This document shows positions 1 to 8,391 of a DNA stretch of 64,000 nucleotides, in pieces. Numbering within the stretch: position 1 is the first letter of the stretch; each line of letters begins with the position of its first letter. The position numbers and the translations under genes are program-made. The notes under the pieces were generated by a model. It made no database searches. It had not been told where the DNA came from and worked only from the letters and a program-made list of their open reading frames with translations. This DNA comes from Pseudomonadales bacterium (GTDB lineage: Bacteria; Pseudomonadota; Gammaproteobacteria; Pseudomonadales; DC-out160), in the NCBI GenBank assembly GCA_019090455.1, contig JAHRWA010000029.1:1-64000 (forward strand). Reading direction: 5' to 3'.

Positions 1-1715
1 AGCGCGGCATGCTGAAAGACTTAAAAACCACTTATAAAACGGATTTACCCTTAGCCGGATTGACCTTTGGTCTCATTGCTACGCCACTCTACAGTGACTC
101 GGGTGAGCGACTGGGCACCGTGGTGGAGTGGGATGATAAAACAGAGCGCTTAATGAAGGAGCAGGAAGAACAAGCGCTAGCGGCATCCAATGCTCGCGTT
201 AAACAAGCGTTGGATAGTGTGTCAGCTAATGTGATGATCGCTGATAACGACTTTGAAATTATTTATATGAACGAGGCCGTTAGCGGCATGATGCGCAAAG
301 GGGAAGGTGATATACGCAAAGATCTGCCGAGCTTTAACGCAAATAAGTTGGTGGGAGAAAATATCGATGTATTCCATAAAAATCCGGCTCATCAGCGTTC
401 TATGGTCAGTGGTCTAGTCAGTACTTTTTCTAGCGAGATAGAAGTAGGAGGGCGTACCTTTGGACTGATAGCTAATCCCATTACGGTGGATGAAAACCGA
501 ATTGGTACAGTGGTAGAGTGGATTGATCGAACCGATGAGGTCAGTATCGAAAAAGATATCGATAAGATGGTGAGCGCAGCGAATAACGGCGACTTTACCC
601 AGCAAATTGATATGGCGGGTAAAGAGGGATTCTTTAAAGGATTGAGTAGTGGTCTCAATGCATTGGTGACCAATGTGGATACGGCACTCGCAGACGTATT
701 GCGAATGTTAGGGGCCATGTCACAGGGTGATTTGACGCCGCGAATTATCGCAGATTATTCAGGGTCGTTTGCGCAATTGAAAGAGGATGCCAATACGACG
801 GCGGATAAGCTCACTGAAGTCATCGGCAATATACGCTCGGCAGCGAGTAGTATTAGTGAATCGTCCAATGAGATTTCACAAGGCAATACGGATCTGAGTC
901 AACGTACGGAAGAGCAAGCCTCCTCACTAGAGGAAACCGCATCCAGTATGGAAGAGATGACGTCCACAGTGAAACGTAGTGAAGAGAATGCGCTTGAGGC
1001 CAGTGAGTTATCTGGTGAAGCACAGACTAAGGCGCAAGAAGGGGGTGAGGTGGTTAGCCGAGCCGTTGTTGCGATGGAAGAGATTAATAAATCCAGCAAG
1101 AAGATCGCCGATATTATCGGTGTTATCGACGAGATTGCATTCCAAACTAACTTGTTAGCACTCAACGCAGCGGTAGAAGCGGCACGAGCGGGCGAGCAAG
1201 GACGTGGGTTTGCCGTGGTGGCGGGTGAGGTCAGAAATCTAGCACAACGATCCGCTGCAGCGGCGAAGGAAATCAAAGATCTGATTCGTGACAGTGGCGA
1301 GAAAGTCGCCGATGGAAGTCGACTAGTGAACGATTCAGGCTCCACTTTGAAAGAGATAGTCTCAGTGGTGGGTAAAGTCACTACCATGGTTAGTGAAATT
1401 AGTAGTGCGGCACTGGAGCAAACTCAAGGTATTGAGCAAGTGAATACGGCTATCGCTCAGATGGATGAGATGACTCAGCAGAATGCCGCATTAGTGGAGG
1501 AAGCCACGGCAGCAGGCGAGGCCATGTCGGAGCAAGCTAACGGCATGAGCACAATGATGCAGTTCTTTACAGTGAATGATGGTGCATCGGGGGCATCTTA
1601 CGCTTCTGCCCCTCGCGGCAACCCGGCACCGGCAAAAGCGATAAGGTCTCCGATGTCTGCTAATGGAGGTGCTCAGGCACAAGCACAGGATGATGATGAT
1701 TGGGAAGAGTTTTAG
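1..1715 (+). CDS. Methyl-accepting chemotaxis protein with PAS domains, 5' end outside window
   Basis: Cytoplasmic-type chemoreceptor that would relay signals to CheA/CheW. The reading frame is open to the first base, so the beginning lies upstream. The visible part (numbered from the ATG at 9) opens with the tail of one PAS domain ([12 protein letters not shown]...GTVVEW) and continues with a second, very similar PAS domain at about residues 65-175 ([12 protein letters not shown]...GTVVEW). HAMP-like helices follow to about 275, then the MCP coiled coil. The conserved hairpin tip ([31 protein letters not shown]) lies near residues 375-405. No membrane segment is visible in this part. The C terminus is Asp-rich and ends in DWEEF, which resembles the NWETF-type pentapeptide that tethers CheR/CheB. 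The ligand is unknown. Confidence 0.93.
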   Translation, partial: RGMLKDLKTTYKTDLPLAGLTFGLIATPLYSDSGERLGTVVEWDDKTERLMKEQEEQALAASNARVKQALDSVSANVMIADNDFEIIYMNEAVSGMMRKGEGDIRKDLPSFNANKLVGENIDVFHKNPAHQRSMVSGLVSTFSSEIEVGGRTFGLIANPITVDENRIGTVVEWIDRTDEVSIEKDIDKMVSAANNGDFTQQIDMAGKEGFFKGLSSGLNALVTNVDTALADVLRMLGAMSQGDLTPRIIADYSGSFAQLKEDANTTADKLTEVIGNIRSAASSISESSNEISQGNTDLSQRTEEQASSLEETASSMEEMTSTVKRSEENALEASELSGEAQTKAQEGGEVVSRAVVAMEEINKSSKKIADIIGVIDEIAFQTNLLALNAAVEAARAGEQGRGFAVVAGEVRNLAQRSAAAAKEIKDLIRDSGEKVADGSRLVNDSGSTLKEIVSVVGKVTTMVSEISSAALEQTQGIEQVNTAIAQMDEMTQQNAALVEEATAAGEAMSEQANGMSTMMQFFTVNDGASGASYASAPRGNPAPAKAIRSPMSANGGAQAQAQDDDDWEEF

Positions 1716-1764
1716 GGCGTATTAATATCAACGCGTTTTTGATGACCTTAAAAGTGAGAAGAGT

Positions 1765-2127
1765 ATGAGTTTGTTTCAAGAGATAGGCGGAGAGCCAGCA
1801 GTGACCGCTACGGTGAATCTTTTTTACGACAAAGTGTTGGCCGACCCTGATGTGAATCATTTCTTTGATGGGATGGTGATGGATGGGCAGAAAAAGATGC
1901 TACGCCATTTTGTCACTTTTGCCTTTGGTGGTCCCAATCACTATAGCGGTGATAACATGCGCCAGGCACATGCGCGTCAGGTGGAACATGGGTTAAATGA
2001 ATTTCATTTCGATCGCATCATGGATCATTTGGGTTCAACCTTGCAGGAACTGGGCGTGCCCAATGGCAAGATTACCGAAGCGGCTAATATTGCCAATAGT
2101 GTACGTAGTGATGTGTTGGGACATTAA
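1765..2127 (+). CDS. glbN: Group 1 truncated haemoglobin (trHbN-like)
   Basis: A 120-residue small globin of the 2-on-2 type, the usual size of group 1 truncated haemoglobins, which bind O2 or NO and often act in NO dioxygenation. Family marks: N-terminal helix MSLFQEIGGEPAV, the B10 tyrosine at residue 21 in LFYDKVLADP, FF at 33-34 followed by G, GGPNHYSG, and the proximal haem histidine at residue 69 in MRQAHARQ. It starts 49 bp after the chemoreceptor on the same strand. The spacer contains GTGAGAAGAG before the ATG as a ribosome site. Co-location with a PAS chemoreceptor suggests a link to gas or redox sensing, but this is inference. The gene symbol is by family only. Confidence 0.9.
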   Translation: MSLFQEIGGEPAVTATVNLFYDKVLADPDVNHFFDGMVMDGQKKMLRHFVTFAFGGPNHYSGDNMRQAHARQVEHGLNEFHFDRIMDHLGSTLQELGVPNGKITEAANIANSVRSDVLGH

Positions 2128-2144
2128 CGCATCATTATTCTCTT

Positions 2145-3311
2145 CTAAGCACTTTCTTTCAATTTACGACGGGCGATAACCCAACGGTGAATCTCACTGG
2201 GCCCTTCGTAGATTCGCATCAATCTGACTTTTTGAGCCATGGCTTGCAGGGGTAATTCCTTTGTCATGCCCATGGCGCCATAGGCCTGCATCGTTCGATC
2301 AATAATGTCAGTGGCCAATTCGGTACCGTATAACTTGATCATGCTGGCTTCGGTTCGAATGTCTTCACCGTTGTCTTGTTTGGTCGCCGCTTCCCACAGC
2401 ATGAGTTTGAGGCAATGAGTACGCGTGACGGCATCAGCAATCCACCATTGAATAGATTGTCGATCCGCCAGTAGCGAACCAAAGGTAGAGCGCTGATTGG
2501 CGTGTTCACAAAGCATATCGAGTGCGCGATTGGACATACCGAGACACCATGCTCCCATCTCTAAACGTCGCACTACCAGACGCAATTGCATGGGAGCGAA
2601 CCCAAATCCCTCTTTACCGAGTAATTGGCTGTTAGGAATACGGCAATCGTCAAATAACACTTCATAGTTGTCATGACCACCTATGAGTTTGATGCGTCGG
2701 GCGATTTCAAATCCCGGTGTGTCTTTGTCTACGAGGAATGCGGATATGCCGCCGTGAGAGCCTTTATCGGGATCAGTGACCGCCATGACGATGGTGAAAT
2801 CTGCCTGATCAACTTTGCTAATCCAGATTTTGCGACCATTTAGAATCCAATCATCGCCATCTTTAACGGCCTTTGTTGTCATGCCTGCGGGATCAGCGCC
2901 AGCGTTAGGTTCAGAGATAGCGATGGCAGAAATCGTTTCGCCTCTGGCGTAAGGTTCGAGGTATTTTTCTCGTTGTTCGTCATTGACAGTGGCGAGCATC
3001 ATGTGAAGATTAGGGGAGTCGGGTGGAAAGTTAAAGGGGACGGCGGTGTGTCCTAATGCCTGATTAATGCCAACCAGAGCGATGGCGGGTAAGTCTACCC
3101 CGCCTGTTTCTTCAGGGCAGTCCAATGCCCAGAGACCCAGGGCGCGACATTTTTTATGCAGTGGTTCCAGTTCTTCTGGTAGGAGTTCATACCGTCCACC
3201 ATTGGCTTCACGTTCCAGCACAGCGGGTTCTAGTGGTACTAATTCTTCCCTGACAAAACGGGCCACGGTTTCGTTGAGTAAGCGGTATTCTTCATCAAGT
3301 TCGAAATTCAT
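2145..3311 (-). CDS. Acyl-CoA dehydrogenase (ACAD10/11-like)
   Basis: FAD-dependent alpha,beta-dehydrogenation of an acyl-CoA. The 388 residues span the full three-domain ACAD fold: helical N domain, central beta domain with ISEPNAGADPAGMTT and WISK (about residues 130-170), and C-terminal helical domain. The catalytic base is expected at Glu369 in IYEGPSEIHRW, the position used by medium-chain ACADs. The ending EIHRWVIARRKL is typical of the ACAD10/11-like bacterial branch, which often handles branched or hydroxylated acyl-CoAs. The start is supported by AGGAGA 7 nt upstream. It is transcribed towards the haemoglobin gene with an 18 bp gap between the stops and no clear terminator there. Confidence 0.93.
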   Translation of the reverse strand: MNFELDEEYRLLNETVARFVREELVPLEPAVLEREANGGRYELLPEELEPLHKKCRALGLWALDCPEETGGVDLPAIALVGINQALGHTAVPFNFPPDSPNLHMMLATVNDEQREKYLEPYARGETISAIAISEPNAGADPAGMTTKAVKDGDDWILNGRKIWISKVDQADFTIVMAVTDPDKGSHGGISAFLVDKDTPGFEIARRIKLIGGHDNYEVLFDDCRIPNSQLLGKEGFGFAPMQLRLVVRRLEMGAWCLGMSNRALDMLCEHANQRSTFGSLLADRQSIQWWIADAVTRTHCLKLMLWEAATKQDNGEDIRTEASMIKLYGTELATDIIDRTMQAYGAMGMTKELPLQAMAQKVRLMRIYEGPSEIHRWVIARRKLKESA

Positions 3312-3355
3312 GTCTGTTCTCCTGTTGTTTATTGCGGCGATTACTTTTAGGGTAT

Positions 3356-3425
3356 CACTTTAAGAATATGACTTTAGGGTTATAACATTAGGGTTATAAC
3401 ATTAAGGTTACGACTTTAAGAGCGA
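3356..3425. repeat. 14-bp degenerate tandem repeat, about 5 copies
   Basis: Successive 14-bp units such as gactttagggttat, aacattagggttat, aacattaaggttac and gactttaagagcga lie end to end. A weaker copy precedes them. They fill the spacer upstream of the acyl-CoA dehydrogenase start (3311, minus strand). Period and copies were counted by eye. Confidence 0.75.
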
Positions 3426-3431
3426 CAAAAT

Positions 3432-3454
3432 AAAGGCCGAAATTATCGGCCTTT
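3432..3454 (-). terminator. Rho-independent terminator after the MBL hydrolase gene
   Basis: Inverted repeat with 9-bp arms (aaaggccga / tcggccttt) and a 5-base loop. On the minus strand the stem is followed by TTTATTTTG. It sits 36 bp beyond the stop of the MBL-fold gene and before the tandem repeats. Confidence 0.75.
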
Positions 3455-3489
3455 TATTAAATCAGTTTTTATTACACCAAACTGTTTTT

Positions 3490-4578
3490 TCAATGAGAAC
3501 TAAAAGCTTCTGCAACCCGTTCAGGTGCCGGTATTAAGTGTGTCGGTGTAGAGATATATTGATACTGTACGATTCCATTGGATATCTCTTCTGCAACATG
3601 CCCACCTTCTCTGAGTATGTCGCAATGGCCTAGTATCTCTGACATGACGGGGACGAGTTGTTCTTTCCATGCTCTAGGAAATAGGACTTTGCCTATTTCC
3701 ATCGGATTCATGACACCGCCTTTTTCAAGAATGTTATTTATCTTTAATAATCGTCTATCGGTGGATGCGCGGTAAGAGTTTATGAGAGAGACATGATCTA
3801 GTATCGGCCCACCGTGTGAAGGATAGGTGACGCGAATATCATAGGGCTCTACTTTGGATAATGAATTTTGATATTGTATCAATGAGGCGGGACGTACGGC
3901 CTCTTTAGATGTTGGAATTTGAGCTAGCGTGACGGGCGTGATATTGGGTAGTAAGTGGTCACCGGAGAAAAATATTTTTTCCTGTTCTTGCCAATAGACG
4001 ACTTCATCGGGACAGTGTCCTGGTGTGTGTATTGTGCGTAGATTAAATCCGGGGATCTCGACGAGTTCGCCATCTTTTAAGAAACGATCGATCTCCACAG
4101 GCTCGAAGGAATTCACGTTTTTAAAACGTCTTGCAAAGGCTCTTTCCATTGCCTCTTGTTCGACTCCCCAACGGGCATAGAAATATTTTTCTAATTCTCT
4201 TTGCTCAGGAGTGGGATTGAAGCGATCAATGGTGAGGTGTAGATTTTCATGTGCCCAGACTTCGCAGTTTGCCGTATCACGAATATGTTTCGCTTGACCG
4301 CAATGATCATTGTGACCATGAGTGAGTAATATTTTTGTTATATCTTCGACTTGGTAATTAACAGTGGCCAGGCCCTGCTTAAGAGATTCCCAAGCTTCTT
4401 CTGAGTTGATACCTGTATCAATTAAAATTAATTCATCAGAGTCATCAGCGGGAAAAATTAAATAACTATTGATGTCACCTAGGCCAGGATAGCCTGTTGG
4501 GGTGGGAACTCTACCGATTCGGGGTGAGCTTTCAGATTTGCTAAAACGTTTTGCGTCAACAATTTCATCAGTTGCCAT
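3490..4578 (-). CDS. MBL-fold metallo-hydrolase (glyoxalase II/lactonase-like)
   Basis: Di-metal hydrolase of the metallo-beta-lactamase fold, 362 residues. The metal motif HxHxDH is intact as HGHNDH at residues 87-92 (THGHNDHCGQ), followed by a later ligand in HTPGHCPDE and the bridging Asp in FFSGDHLLP. The region after about residue 255 resembles the winged-helix tail of LACTB2-like proteins. Substrates in this family are thioesters, lactones or phosphodiesters, and none can be chosen here. It is divergent from the amidohydrolase operon, which also has a lactonase-type first gene. No in-frame ATG, GTG or TTG occurs between this ATG and an in-frame stop overlapping the unusual ribosome-binding sequence at 4601-4614. 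Confidence 0.88.
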   Translation of the reverse strand: MATDEIVDAKRFSKSESSPRIGRVPTPTGYPGLGDINSYLIFPADDSDELILIDTGINSEEAWESLKQGLATVNYQVEDITKILLTHGHNDHCGQAKHIRDTANCEVWAHENLHLTIDRFNPTPEQRELEKYFYARWGVEQEAMERAFARRFKNVNSFEPVEIDRFLKDGELVEIPGFNLRTIHTPGHCPDEVVYWQEQEKIFFSGDHLLPNITPVTLAQIPTSKEAVRPASLIQYQNSLSKVEPYDIRVTYPSHGGPILDHVSLINSYRASTDRRLLKINNILEKGGVMNPMEIGKVLFPRAWKEQLVPVMSEILGHCDILREGGHVAEEISNGIVQYQYISTPTHLIPAPERVAEAFSSH

Positions 4579-4600
4579 AGACTTGATTTGCGACCCGCTG

Positions 4601-4614
4601 GGATCACCTCCTTA
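4601..4614 (-). promoter_or_regulatory. Extreme Shine-Dalgarno-like sequence at unusual spacing
   Basis: The plus strand reads ggatcacctcctta, identical to the last 14 bases of bacterial 16S rRNA. On the minus strand it is therefore a complete complement to the anti-SD tail. It lies upstream of the MBL gene, but 22 nt separate the 14-mer from the ATG (28 nt from GGAGG), far more than the usual 5-10. A small bulged stem (GATCCC / GGGTC) immediately downstream could shorten the effective spacing. Confidence 0.6.
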
Positions 4615-4881
4615 GAAGTTGAGTCAGACATTATGGCCAAAATCGGTGCAAATAGATAGAAGCCGCGGGGAGCGGTACGACAATGAAACCGGTTTGTAAA
4701 TCCTTATTATTATTCTGGAATATGGTTTTTCACATTCGTAAAAAATTTTAAAATGTGTGAGTAAGGGGCGCAGCTGAGGTTTAGATTTACATTTAAGGCG
4801 AAGGCTGCGACTCTAGGAAAAGTGTAGATAGTTTATGTTTATCAATTGCTAATGTAGTCGCTCAGAACTATCAGTTGCATA

Positions 4882-4917
4882 ACGTTACGTGTGATTACTA
4901 CGTTACGTGTGATTACA
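4882..4917. repeat. 18-bp direct repeat, two copies
   Basis: acgttacgtgtgattact at 4882-4899 is followed directly by the same unit ending in a instead of t at 4900-4917. Confidence 0.85.
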
Positions 4918-4964
4918 GTTTCCATTGGCAGTCTTTGCCAAAATTAAAATTGAATTAATAAAAA

Positions 4965-5054
4965 TAACGTAATTTTAATGGAAACGATTTATCTCAATAT
5001 AACGACTTATTTCATTTTGACGATTTAACCGAAAATAACGATTTATCCCTATAT
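4965..5054. repeat. 18-bp degenerate tandem repeat in the amidohydrolase leader, 4-5 units
   Basis: Units at 4983, 5001, 5019 and 5037 read aacgatttatctcaatat, aacgacttatttcatttt, gacgatttaaccgaaaat and aacgatttatccctatat. A weaker unit starts at 4965. The array ends directly before aaaaggag, the ribosome site of the gene at 5071. Confidence 0.75.
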
Positions 5055-5070
5055 AAAAGGAGTTGCAATC

Positions 5071-6111
5071 ATGGCTGATGAAAATACCGGTGACCTAAAG
5101 GTCAATAACCCATTTGCAGTCGAGCCCGCGTGGCTAGAGAAAGTGAAAGAAGATATCGTTGATCCGGATCGTGTCATCATCGATACCCATCATCACCTGT
5201 GGGAGCCAGGTGGTTTGATTGAGTATTCATTAGAAGATCTTTGGGCGGATACGGGTAGTGGCCACAAGGTTGAAAAAACGGTCTTTATGGAGTGTGGTGC
5301 ATGCTACCACGAAGACGGCCCAGAGCATTTACGTTCATTAGGTGAAGTCGAATACGTCACTGCGATAGCCGAGCGCACTGCAAAGGATACCAGTGGTAAT
5401 GCAGAAATTGCAGCGATGGTGACCACCTTTGATTTACGGCACGATGATGTTGAGGGATTGGTTCAGCGCCACGAAGAAACCAGTAAAGGTCGGTTTCGGG
5501 GTATTCGACAGGCGTTAGCCAGTGCCAAGCCGAATGAAGGGATTATGCTCGAAGCGGCGGGGCCAAAGGATCTTTACAAAGATCCCGATTTTATTCGTGG
5601 GATGAAAGCCCTCGGCAAGAAGGGTCACAGTTATGACTCTTGGCATTACCATTACCAAAATCCTGAGTTTGCTGCGCTGGCACGATCAGCGCCGGACACC
5701 ACCATGGTGCTAGATCATTTTGGTACACCGCTAGGTGTCGGTGTCTATGGGGATAAACGCGATGCGGTTTTTCAGCAATGGAAGAAAGATATCGCTGAAA
5801 TTGCTAAATGTGAAAATACCGTTGCCAAACTGGGTGGATTCGCAATGCCTGATAATGGCATGGGTTGGAATGGTCGTGATCTACCGCCAACGTCAGATGA
5901 ATTTTTTGACGCTCAAGCGGCGTACTATCTTCACATGATTGAGTGTTTTACGCCGGACCGTTGTATGTTCGAGAGTAACTTTCCCGTGGATAAATTGTCA
6001 CTGTCCTATCACGTGTTTTGGAATGGCGTGAAAAAAATAGTCAAAGGCTTTTCCGAAAATGAGAAAAACGCCATGTTCTCTGGAACGGCCACTCGGGTAT
6101 ATCGATTGTAA
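5071..6111 (+). CDS. Amidohydrolase family 2 protein (COG3618-type, lactonase-like)
   Basis: TIM-barrel metal-dependent hydrolase of 346 residues. The N-terminal metal motif is HxH (His40, His42 in VIIDTHHHLWEP). The C-terminal catalytic Asp is expected at residue 307 in ESNFPVDK, the usual end signature of this family. Relatives hydrolyse sugar lactones or 2-pyrone-4,6-dicarboxylate, or decarboxylate aromatic acids. The start has AAGGAG 8 nt upstream. It leads an operon with a hydroxyisobutyrate-type dehydrogenase (29-bp gap) and a carboxymuconolactone-decarboxylase-like protein, which fits hydrolysis of a ring-derived lactone or enol acid. The substrate is unknown. Confidence 0.9.
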   Translation: MADENTGDLKVNNPFAVEPAWLEKVKEDIVDPDRVIIDTHHHLWEPGGLIEYSLEDLWADTGSGHKVEKTVFMECGACYHEDGPEHLRSLGEVEYVTAIAERTAKDTSGNAEIAAMVTTFDLRHDDVEGLVQRHEETSKGRFRGIRQALASAKPNEGIMLEAAGPKDLYKDPDFIRGMKALGKKGHSYDSWHYHYQNPEFAALARSAPDTTMVLDHFGTPLGVGVYGDKRDAVFQQWKKDIAEIAKCENTVAKLGGFAMPDNGMGWNGRDLPPTSDEFFDAQAAYYLHMIECFTPDRCMFESNFPVDKLSLSYHVFWNGVKKIVKGFSENEKNAMFSGTATRVYRL

Positions 6112-6140
6112 TATCACTTTTTTAAAAAGGGAGTAGTAAC

Positions 6141-7028
6141 ATGAAAATTGGATTTATAGGTGTGGGGCACATGGGCGGACCAATGTGCCATAACATCATT
6201 AAAAAAAGCGGCCACGACGTGACGGTTTTCGATTTGAGTCATGGGGCAATTGAAGAGTGCGTGGCTTTGGGCGCCAGTGGTAGTGACTCTATTGCGGAAT
6301 TAGCGTCAAACAGTGATGTGATCTTTACATCATTGCCCATGCCAAAAGACGTGGAAGCCGTTGCCTTGGGAGCAGATGGCATCGCAGAGAATGCCAAGTC
6401 GGGTACGGTTTATATCGATCTCTCGACGAATTCGCCCACCGTGATTCGCAAGGTCGCAACAGAGTTAGAAAAGAAAGGGATTTCGACACTGGATGCGCCA
6501 GTCTCTGGGGGTGTGATCGGTGCAACAAAAGGGACTATCGCAATTATGGTGGGTGGAGACAAAGGTCTCTATGAAAAATACCTGCCGCTATTTGAATCCT
6601 TCGGAGAAAACATCTCTCATCTCGGAGATTTAGGTTGTGGCTGTATTGCAAAAATAGTGAATAACATGATCGCATTTTGCAATATGGCTGCGGGTGCGGA
6701 GGGCTTGATGCTCGGGGCTGCTGCCGGAATTGATCCCAGTGCACTCAATCAAGTTATCCGAAATAGTTCAGGAAATAGTATGGGCTATCGCGGCATGGCT
6801 TATACCACGCTTAAAGGTGATTGGACGCCTAGCTTTGCGTTGGATCTCGCATACAAAGATATGCATTTGGCGCTAGAGCTAGCGGATGAATTGTCCATCC
6901 CCCTTTCTATTAGCCCTCAGGTACATAACTTGATGCGCATGGCACGGGGCATGGGATATGGCAAGGACGATACTACTGCCATGATGCGAGTGTATGAAGA
7001 GACGACAAAAATTAAAGTGCGCAAGTAG
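6141..7028 (+). CDS. NAD(P)-dependent beta-hydroxyacid dehydrogenase (3-hydroxyisobutyrate dehydrogenase family)
   Basis: A 295-residue beta-hydroxyacid dehydrogenase that oxidises a hydroxyacid or reduces a semialdehyde. The nucleotide motif GFIGVGHMGGPM is at residues 4-15. The substrate motif DAPVSGGVIGAT lies near 119-130, and the catalytic lysine is Lys171 in CIAKIVNNM. The length is normal for MmsB, GarR and GlxR-like proteins, and the sequence does not decide between them. GGGAG precedes the ATG. It is the middle gene of the operon after the amidohydrolase, so it probably acts on a product of that hydrolase. Confidence 0.9.
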   Translation: MKIGFIGVGHMGGPMCHNIIKKSGHDVTVFDLSHGAIEECVALGASGSDSIAELASNSDVIFTSLPMPKDVEAVALGADGIAENAKSGTVYIDLSTNSPTVIRKVATELEKKGISTLDAPVSGGVIGATKGTIAIMVGGDKGLYEKYLPLFESFGENISHLGDLGCGCIAKIVNNMIAFCNMAAGAEGLMLGAAAGIDPSALNQVIRNSSGNSMGYRGMAYTTLKGDWTPSFALDLAYKDMHLALELADELSIPLSISPQVHNLMRMARGMGYGKDDTTAMMRVYEETTKIKVRK

Positions 7029-7065
7029 TGCTGTATGGCGAACTGTCAAAAAAAGAGATACAAAA

Positions 7066-7097
7066 AAATAAATAGATAAATAAACAAACAAACGAAT
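7066..7097. repeat. AAAT/AAAC tetranucleotide tract in a gene leader
   Basis: About eight 4-bp units (aaat, aaat, agat, aaat, aaac, aaac, aaac, gaat) lie immediately before the AAGGAG ribosome site of the gene at 7114. The copies are imperfect. Confidence 0.65.
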
Positions 7098-7113
7098 AAG
7101 GAGTTACACCACG

Positions 7114-7497
7114 ATGTCAGATCCAGAAAAACGTAAGAAGGGTATCGCCCTTTTTAAACGTATCACTGAAGGCCAGCCCAGAAACCCCACATCCAGCCGC
7201 TCGTCAGTACCGGCAGAATTTTCCCGTTACACCATGGAGCATTTATTTGGTGATGTATGGCAGGGTGAAGATCTAGATTTTCAAGCTCGATCCATGATTA
7301 CCTGCACAGTTCTGGTCTCACTGGGTCGAGATGCAGAATTACGGATACATTTTCCGGGCGCAAGAAATTTAGGAATAGAGCGAGAGAAGATAGAAGCGAT
7401 GATTACTCACGTGGCTCATTACGCGGGCTGGCCTGCAGCGGCTAGTGCATTACGCGTGTTAGGTGAAGTGTGGCCGAAAGAAGAAGAGGCTAAGTAG
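7114..7497 (+). CDS. Carboxymuconolactone decarboxylase family protein
   Basis: A 127-residue all-helical protein of the CMD/AhpD superfamily, close in length to PcaC (gamma-carboxymuconolactone decarboxylase). The core reads DFQARSMITCTVLVSLGRDAELRIHF...GIEREKIEAMITHVAHYAGWPAA. The AhpD CxxC redox pair is absent, so a decarboxylase or isomerase-like role is more likely than peroxide reduction. Ribosome site AAGGAG lies 11 nt upstream. It is last in the three-gene operon with an amidohydrolase and a hydroxyacid dehydrogenase, which supports a ring-cleavage or lactone pathway. The exact reaction is not determinable. Confidence 0.88.
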   Translation: MSDPEKRKKGIALFKRITEGQPRNPTSSRSSVPAEFSRYTMEHLFGDVWQGEDLDFQARSMITCTVLVSLGRDAELRIHFPGARNLGIEREKIEAMITHVAHYAGWPAAASALRVLGEVWPKEEEAK

Positions 7498-7584
7498 AGT
7501 TGTTGGAGGTTTCGAAAAACGATAAGAAATAGATATTTATCATTCTTGGCGCAATGTCGGTTAAATGTCTATTTCTAGGCTTCT

Positions 7585-8391
7585 TTAAATCGTTCCCATT
7601 ATATTTTGAATCAAACCAATCACGCTGATAATCAGCAACGCGGTACCAATGACTCGAAAGAATACCGACGTATCTGTTTTGATAATGTAATCGTGAAACC
7701 GTAATCCAAACAGATTGCCTATGGCTGCACAAGGTAATAGCCATAGCTGATGAATCAATTGTAAATCAATCCCCGCATAGATAAAGGCGATCATTTTTAT
7801 CGTCACCATCACAAACCACAGTACAAATAAGGTGTCGCGCAGTTGTTCGATTTTAACGTGTCGAGAAAATACCGTGATGATAAGTGGCGCGCCGATGAGA
7901 GACGTCCCCGTTATATAAGCGCCAGCCATCAAAAACACTTTATCCAGTGTTTTGCTATTACTGGTAAAAGGTTTGTTGAGAATGTAAGTGATGGAATACA
8001 GCCCGACAATAACAAAAATAATACCGCTCATGAGTGAGGCGGGTAAAGTGATGAGTCCAAAAACGCCAATCAACATCGGTATGAACATAATAGTGGAAGT
8101 CTGTTTCAGGTACGCCCAATTGACGGTCCCTGGGGGTTGCTCATCGTCAGTCGCGAGTGTCTTCCCTCGGGCTCGAAAGCTAGCGGCATTATTCTTAAAA
8201 ACGGTAATGGAGGAAAACACGAGCAGGTGAATTGAGATGATGGGTAAATAGATAATAGGGTCGTTTTTTATCATTAACAAAAACGGCAATGACAAGACCG
8301 CACCACCAAAGCCTAATCCAGAACGAACAAACCCGCTCCAAACAAAGATAAGGGCAATCAAACCGTATTGTAGTGTGCTGAGATCTGACAT
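7585..8391 (-). CDS. TSUP family membrane protein (TauE/SafE-like anion exporter)
   Basis: A 268-residue integral membrane protein with about eight hydrophobic segments in two halves. It begins with the family pattern LIFVWSGFVRSGLGFGGAVLSLPFLLM and repeats a similar pattern in the second half (LMAGAYITGTSLIGAPLIITVF). TSUP proteins move sulfite, sulfoacetate, thiosulfate or other small organic anions. It is convergent with the preceding CMD operon and has its own leader filled with 20-bp tandem repeats. The substrate is not evident. Confidence 0.88.
   Translation of the reverse strand: MSDLSTLQYGLIALIFVWSGFVRSGLGFGGAVLSLPFLLMIKNDPIIYLPIISIHLLVFSSITVFKNNAASFRARGKTLATDDEQPPGTVNWAYLKQTSTIMFIPMLIGVFGLITLPASLMSGIIFVIVGLYSITYILNKPFTSNSKTLDKVFLMAGAYITGTSLIGAPLIITVFSRHVKIEQLRDTLFVLWFVMVTIKMIAFIYAGIDLQLIHQLWLLPCAAIGNLFGLRFHDYIIKTDTSVFFRVIGTALLIISVIGLIQNIMGTI

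Larger units (their letters stand above)
4615..5070. other. Divergent intergenic region with two 18-bp repeat families
   Basis: No gene was seen here. The region holds two copies of an 18-bp unit (acgttacgtgtgattact/a, 4882-4917) and a run of degenerate 18-bp units from 4965 to 5054 ending next to the ribosome site. Promoters for both divergent units should lie here, but none could be assigned with confidence. Confidence 0.6.

Noticed and set aside
899..1387. 162-codon minus-strand open frame inside the chemoreceptor
   Set aside because: It is the antisense of the conserved MCP coiled coil; no ribosome site or family likeness.
4601..4614. Remnant of a 16S rRNA gene
   Set aside because: Only the final 14 bases match; the preceding bases (gcgacccgctg) do not extend the alignment to the conserved 3' helix, and no ITS or tRNA is near. 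A coincidence or strong SD is likelier.
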